A model generated the notes under the pieces. It was not told the origin of the DNA. It searched no databases and saw only the letters and a list, made by a program, of their open reading frames with translations. Shown piece after piece: positions 60,645 to 64,000 of a stretch of DNA of 64,000 nucleotides. How positions within the stretch are numbered: position 1 is the first letter of the stretch; every line of letters begins with the position of its first letter. The stretch comes from Streptomyces guryensis (GTDB taxonomy: Bacteria; Actinomycetota; Actinomycetes; Streptomycetales; Streptomycetaceae). The position numbers and the translations under genes were made by a program. The stretch covers positions 300,320 to 364,319 of the forward strand of contig NZ_JAJSBI010000008.1 of assembly GCF_021261325.1 (NCBI RefSeq), given 5' to 3'.

Positions 60645-61154
60645 GGCAGCAACACTGCTGCACCAGCAGCCTCGGGCTCAACGCTGTCCCCGGCCATCAC
60701 TCTGCCGTGTCGCCGGCGCCCGGCCATGGTCGCGTGTCAGCGCGGTGCGTCTCGGCAATTGGGGTGCGTAGTCGCACACCATGGACGCGTTCACGTACCC
60801 GGCGTACGCCCTGAGCGATCTGGCAGGTGGAACTCGACAGGACGAGCGGTTCGCCGACTTGCGGCGGATCGCTGATGCCCAACTCCACGGTCGACAACCG
60901 CTTTAGGAGTTCGGGTCTGCCCCCGGCCTGGTCGCCCAACGCCTCGTGCGTCGGTGCTGTCCGCGACCGTTGTGGGTCGCCCCTGTTTGGGGTCGTTGTT
61001 GTCAGCGTTGGATGTCAGCGGAAGAGCTCTGGCACCGGACAGACTTTCCTAGGCTCCTCCGGCCGGTCGACCCGGCGCCATTACGGGCGCACCAACGGGC
61101 AGGAACAGAAGGGGGCATGACGTCGCCGGCATTCCCACCTGGTCGGCCGAAGGC
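60645..61154. other. Intergenic region, no gene supported
   Basis: 510 bases with several chance frames. A 41-codon frame from ATG 60781 (LADLRRIADAQ-like end) lacks a ribosome site. No repeats, hairpins or remnants that I can support. Confidence 0.35.
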
Positions 61155-61655
61155 TCAGTAGAACTTCTGGGAGGGCTGGGATGTCGGGCTGGGGCTGCCA
61201 TCGGACTCGAGTCCGGCGACGCGCTGGTTGTAGTCGTCGACGCTGCCAGGCTTCAGCACGTAGTCCTCGATCTGGCCGTTCGACTGCGGCACCTGCAGAG
61301 TAAGAGCGTCGCCGTCGAGGGTGCCGTCAATGACCGTGCTACCTAGCGTCAACTTCACCGTGAGGGTGACCTTGGATCCCTGCAACGTTCCCGTGACGAC
61401 CGCACGCTGATGCTCCGGGCTGTTGTACTTCACCTCCGTCTCGTCGAGGGTGCCTGTGATGGTGCCGTTCTGCGTCTGGGTCTCAAGGAGGCTGACAGAG
61501 TTGTAGTCGCTGCCCACGAGCGTGTGGGGCAGCCCGGCGGCCATCGCTGGCGCGATGGGCTCGGTATCGGGGCCGGAACTGTTACCGGCGCCGCAGGCGA
61601 CGGTTGTGAGTGCGCAGACGGCAGTGGCGGCGACGGCCGCACGTTTGTGGATCAC
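61155..61655 (-). CDS. Small lipoprotein (hypothetical)
   Basis: 166 residues from GTG 61655. Signal peptide with lipobox TVAC (Cys21), then a beta-rich domain with repeating TGTLDETEV, VTGTLQGSKVTLTV and DGTLDGDALTLQVP strands and a C-terminal amphipathic segment. Secreted and lipid-anchored; no named family recognised. Confidence 0.75.
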   Translation of the reverse strand: MIHKRAAVAATAVCALTTVACGAGNSSGPDTEPIAPAMAAGLPHTLVGSDYNSVSLLETQTQNGTITGTLDETEVKYNSPEHQRAVVTGTLQGSKVTLTVKLTLGSTVIDGTLDGDALTLQVPQSNGQIEDYVLKPGSVDDYNQRVAGLESDGSPSPTSQPSQKFY

Positions 61656-61788
61656 GAAGCCCCCAAGGCTGTTCAGTGCAGACTCTAGCCTCGGCAGGCC
61701 ATGACAGCAGGATGATCGACAACAGCCGCAGGCCATGGGTCACCTCGGAGCGGTCTCTTCGAGGTGACTCGCCGTAGGCCCGGCGGCC

Positions 61789-61911
61789 CTACACAAACCG
61801 GCGCATCCGTGGGTCTACCTTTCCCAGCGTGCACGCCCAGAACATCATGTCGATCATTCCCACGGTCAGGCGCAGCATCAGCCGAACCAGCGAGACCGCA
61901 AGCCCCACCAC
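61789..61911 (-). CDS. Tiny hydrophobic protein (40 aa)
   Basis: From GTG 61911 the frame reads VVGLAVSLVRLMLRLTVGMI then a short charged tail, one membrane helix. Its start overlaps the TAG stop of the preceding membrane protein gene (TAGTG), suggesting coupled translation. Small size keeps confidence low. Confidence 0.4.
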   Translation of the reverse strand: MVGLAVSLVRLMLRLTVGMIDMMFWACTLGKVDPRMRRFV

Positions 61912-62225
61912 TACCGGGCAGCTTTCCAGTCGGTGTCCAGGATCGCCGCATGCACAGCCGCGACGATCAACGTGAACACCAGCACGCCGCCCGACCAGTT
62001 CTTCGCGTTGCCAACCAGTGACGCGACCACCGGCGTCCCCCAGGCGAAGATGGCGTAAAGGGCGGGCACGTACATGGCGACGACACGTTTCTTCGCCGCG
62101 ATGAGGAACAACGGCGGCGCCAGCAAACCGGCAGACAGCACTACCACGACAACCCACACCACCTTGTGCAGCGTGGAGCCATACATGCGGGCTCGGATCG
62201 GCGCGTTGATGTACGAACCACTCAT
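61911..62225 (-). CDS. Small membrane protein, three TM helices
   Basis: 104 residues from ATG 62225 (GGGGGG upstream). Helices: VVWVVVVVLSAGLLAPPLFL, VAMYVPALYAIFAWGTPVVA and GGVLVFTLIVAAVHAAIL. No family recognised. Overlaps the 40-residue gene downstream. Confidence 0.65.
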   Translation of the reverse strand: MSGSYINAPIRARMYGSTLHKVVWVVVVVLSAGLLAPPLFLIAAKKRVVAMYVPALYAIFAWGTPVVASLVGNAKNWSGGVLVFTLIVAAVHAAILDTDWKAAR

Positions 62226-62560
62226 CGTCCCCCCCGACTCAAGACAGAGACGCCAGTGTGACCCACAACACGGCTGCCTGTAAGGAGATTGGCGAGGCTT
62301 GCAAAACATCCAAGGGCTCAGTGCTCCTAGGGGCCCGGCCCACCGTCCCGCCACTCCACCCAGTTATCTGAGGGTGTTGCAAAGCCGACGACGCCGGATC
62401 CGAAGCGGGGATCCGCGTGCGGTGCACCGATGACGGGCTGGCCATCTACGACCTCGCCGACGTGCATCGCCGTCGCGGCACCCTTAGCAAGTGAAGCTCC
62501 TCTGAGTGAAGACGAAGCCGAAGTCCGTCCCCGGCACACCGAAAAAGGGACGATGGTCGC
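62226..62560. other. Intergenic region with possible coding fragments
   Basis: A plus frame ending GIRVRCTDDGLAIYDLADVH and a minus frame reading VGEVVDGQPVIGAPHADPRF both look somewhat protein-like, but neither has a convincing start or ribosome site. They overlap, so at most one is real; possibly a gene remnant. Confidence 0.25.
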
Positions 62561-62815
62561 ATGACGAAGCCACGTCTCAACGAAGAAGAGCACGCCCAGA
62601 TCGGACAGCAACTGGCCGAGATGCAGAGGGAACTAGTGCGCCTAGCGGTCAAGGTGGCAAATACCTTCCCCCGCACGGGGCCTGAGAGCCTTGCGCACAA
62701 GAGGCTGACGCAGGCCGAAGATGCACTAAGGGACGCTCGCTGGGCGTTGGAGAGGGAGCTCTTCCAGGACTACCCCGACGCGGGCACTTCGGTGTACTAC
62801 CCGCAGCAGCCCTGA
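62561..62815 (+). CDS. Small coiled-coil protein (hypothetical)
   Basis: 84 residues from ATG 62561. Helical with heptad-like spacing (NEEEHAQIGQQLAEMQRELV, AHKRLTQAEDALRDARWALE) and a short C-terminal DYPDAGTSVYYPQQP. Streptomyces-type small protein without an assigned function. A 7-bp hairpin spans its stop codon (62804-62822). Confidence 0.7.
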   Translation: MTKPRLNEEEHAQIGQQLAEMQRELVRLAVKVANTFPRTGPESLAHKRLTQAEDALRDARWALERELFQDYPDAGTSVYYPQQP

Positions 62816-62872
62816 GCTGCTGGCACGCTGAGACCAGGCCCCGCCGTCGCCCCCGTCAGTGGCCGGGCCCGC

Positions 62873-63481
62873 TCACGCTGGTAGCGGACGATCTAGCTGC
62901 TGCTCGGTCTCCTCAAGCTTGCCGTACGAGTCCAGCGACAACCGCACCCCGCCGTCGTCGGTGAAGTACAGCGTGGGGCGGTTGTTGTGCACTGTGGTTG
63001 CCGGCCACCGCTGAGAGTGGAAGCGAACCCTTCGACTGGGGCCCACCAGGTGAAGGGGAATCGTGCGTCGTTCCCCATGGTCGGCCCGTAGAGACTCCCG
63101 ACTCAGCTCATAGGCCTCGGCTGCCGTGTAAGCCGAGCTGAAGCGGACTTCCACCTGGTGCACGGGCGCATCGCTGTCATTGCTCGCAAGGACTACCCAG
63201 TGGTCGTCCGGCCCAGCGTTCCCCTCGGCGTCGGGCGTCGACCATGCGGGCTGGTGATGCATGCGCACGCGCCGTGCTTGCGCCCACCGCCGACCCTCGG
63301 CTGCGGAGCGCAGTTCAGCACGCTCCAGTTCCATCGTGGCCGACTGCTCAGCGATGAAGACCCGTTGTTCTTGGATCTGGTCTCGCTGACTCTTCAACGT
63401 CCACACTGCTGCACCCGCTGCTGCTGCAGCGAACACCGTTCCGAGCCACGTGGGGACGTCACCCCAGTTGATCACGCTCAT
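62873..63481 (-). CDS. Membrane-anchored hypothetical protein
   Basis: 202 residues from ATG 63481. One N-terminal membrane helix (WLGTVFAAAAAGAAVWTLKS), a short coiled-coil (RDQIQEQRVFIAEQSATMEL), then a beta-rich domain of about 120 residues (DHWVVLASNDSDAPVHQVEV). This layout is common in Streptomyces proteins of unknown function. Confidence 0.72.
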   Translation of the reverse strand: MSVINWGDVPTWLGTVFAAAAAGAAVWTLKSQRDQIQEQRVFIAEQSATMELERAELRSAAEGRRWAQARRVRMHHQPAWSTPDAEGNAGPDDHWVVLASNDSDAPVHQVEVRFSSAYTAAEAYELSRESLRADHGERRTIPLHLVGPSRRVRFHSQRWPATTVHNNRPTLYFTDDGGVRLSLDSYGKLEETEQQLDRPLPA

Positions 63482-63565
63482 GTGCGCGATTCTCACCCGC
63501 TCACCAGAGCGGACGCGCCAGAGTGACGAGTTCGTGACACTGGCCCAGGGCTGGCGGGCAGTCCG

Positions 63566-63877
63566 CTAGTCGGCGTGGGCAGGCTTGCTGGCCGCCCCGG
63601 TGCGGGCAGCCGGCCTGGGATGGGCGGGCAGCAAGTAGAACATGCGGATCGGTACGACGCTGTCCTCGTCCCCGGCGCGGACGAACGCCTTCTGCAGGTC
63701 GTCGAAGAACTCGGGCAGGCGGGAGGGAGCCACCGTCGCCACGGCCTGTCGCAGCGCCGGCAGTGTCAGCTCAGGCATGGGGATGGACGGGCCGTTTCCG
63801 TCCGCGTACGGCGTGGTCATGGGCCGCCCCTTCCACTCGTCCAGCGCCCTTCCGGCACGGGCCCACGCTAGCGCCAT
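63566..63877 (-). CDS. DUF6247-like protein
   Basis: 103 residues from ATG 63877 (AGGGG eight bases upstream); an internal ATG at 63820 with AAGGGG is another possible start. The core TLPALRQAVATVAPSRLPEF and FDDLQKAFVRAGDEDSVVPI matches DUF6247, small actinomycete proteins seen next to toxin-antitoxin-type genes. It follows 31 bases after the partial gene at the right edge. Confidence 0.65.
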   Translation of the reverse strand: MALAWARAGRALDEWKGRPMTTPYADGNGPSIPMPELTLPALRQAVATVAPSRLPEFFDDLQKAFVRAGDEDSVVPIRMFYLLPAHPRPAARTGAASKPAHAD

Positions 63878-63908
63878 TGTCAATCCCCTGGTTTCGTAGA
63901 GACCTCTC

Positions 63909-64000
63909 CTATGCGGCCTGGCACCTCTGGTCGCTCTTCTTGCGTGCTGCGGTGACGGTCCGTTCGAACTCTTCCGGCGGCAGGCCGCCGGCCGCGCTGT
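63909..64000 (-). CDS. C-terminal end of an unidentified gene (partial)
   Basis: About 30 codons entering from the right edge: GGLPPEEFERTVTAARKKSD and a TAG stop at 63909. A charged helix like the tail of actinobacterial DNA-binding or methyltransferase proteins, but too short to name. Probably co-transcribed with the DUF6247-like gene. Confidence 0.5.
   Translation of the reverse strand, partial: SAAGGLPPEEFERTVTAARKKSDQRCQAA

Noticed and set aside
60781..60906. 41-codon frame after the amidohydrolase
   Set aside because: No ribosome site, no homology pattern and a composition expected by chance.

Overview
The window is very GC-rich, with almost exclusively G/C third codon positions, GTG starts, GGAGG ribosome sites, Tat and lipoprotein signals, an LAXTG surface anchor, LacI/TetR/ROK/NarL regulators, a SpoIIE-type phosphatase and an SigE-family sigma factor. 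This points to Streptomyces or a close relative. It looks like accessory or arm-type chromosome: there are several gene remnants (ISL3 transposase, CoA-transferase, ROK, AraC, Uma2, a duplicated NarL tail) and no rRNA, tRNA, CRISPR or phage genes.

Layout. 1-2881: sugar ABC importer (permease partial at the left edge, lipoprotein binding protein) with its LacI regulator. 2882-4775: intergenic region with LacI-type palindromes and a secreted GH12 endoglucanase. 4910-9689: catabolic operon (MBL hydrolase, MFS pump, fumarylacetoacetase-like hydrolase, CoA-transferase cut off by an ISL3 remnant), divergent from a TetR gene across a 13-bp inverted repeat. 9746-10396: ROK remnant. 10583-22617: plant-cell-wall block with GH3, a ricin-domain putative hydrolase, a GH10-CBM13-GH62 xylanase/arabinofuranosidase, an expansin and a wall-anchored clan-A hydrolase, arranged around a sigma factor and a one-TM sensor-like protein. 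22968-25489: prenyl-synthase/Lcp-like oxygenase operon. 26122-33858: ApbE / ferric-reductase-like / NuoF-like / ferredoxin / cytochrome-b operon and a two-component system, flanked by two paralogous small anchored proteins. 34137-42880: PIG-L deacetylase, GT87-type mannosyltransferase, COG4705 membrane protein, small proteins, NAD-binding protein plus EamA exporter, and LysR. 43081-46053: multi-domain SpoIIE phosphatase. 46117-51747: fructose-type ABC importer with PfkB kinase and LacI regulator. 51971-57293: NarL two-component system and a BceAB/MacB-like ABC exporter. 57438-64000: beta-propeller amidohydrolase and small hypothetical genes.

Main observation. All five secreted genes in 10.6-22.6 kb carry, 38-78 bases before the start, the same two-block element GCAACC-N16-C(A/C)AC(T/C). 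The 16-base spacer is invariant and the element always points toward its gene. This is the geometry of an extracytoplasmic-function sigma promoter, and the only sigma gene in the window sits in the middle of the block, translationally coupled to a single-pass membrane protein with a large external domain. My inference is a polysaccharide-sensing sigma/anti-sigma regulon, analogous in logic to clostridial SigI/RsgI but built from unrelated parts. A second shared element, an 18-bp motif upstream of the two paralogous small proteins, suggests a self-contained regulon for the two-component system at 31-34 kb.
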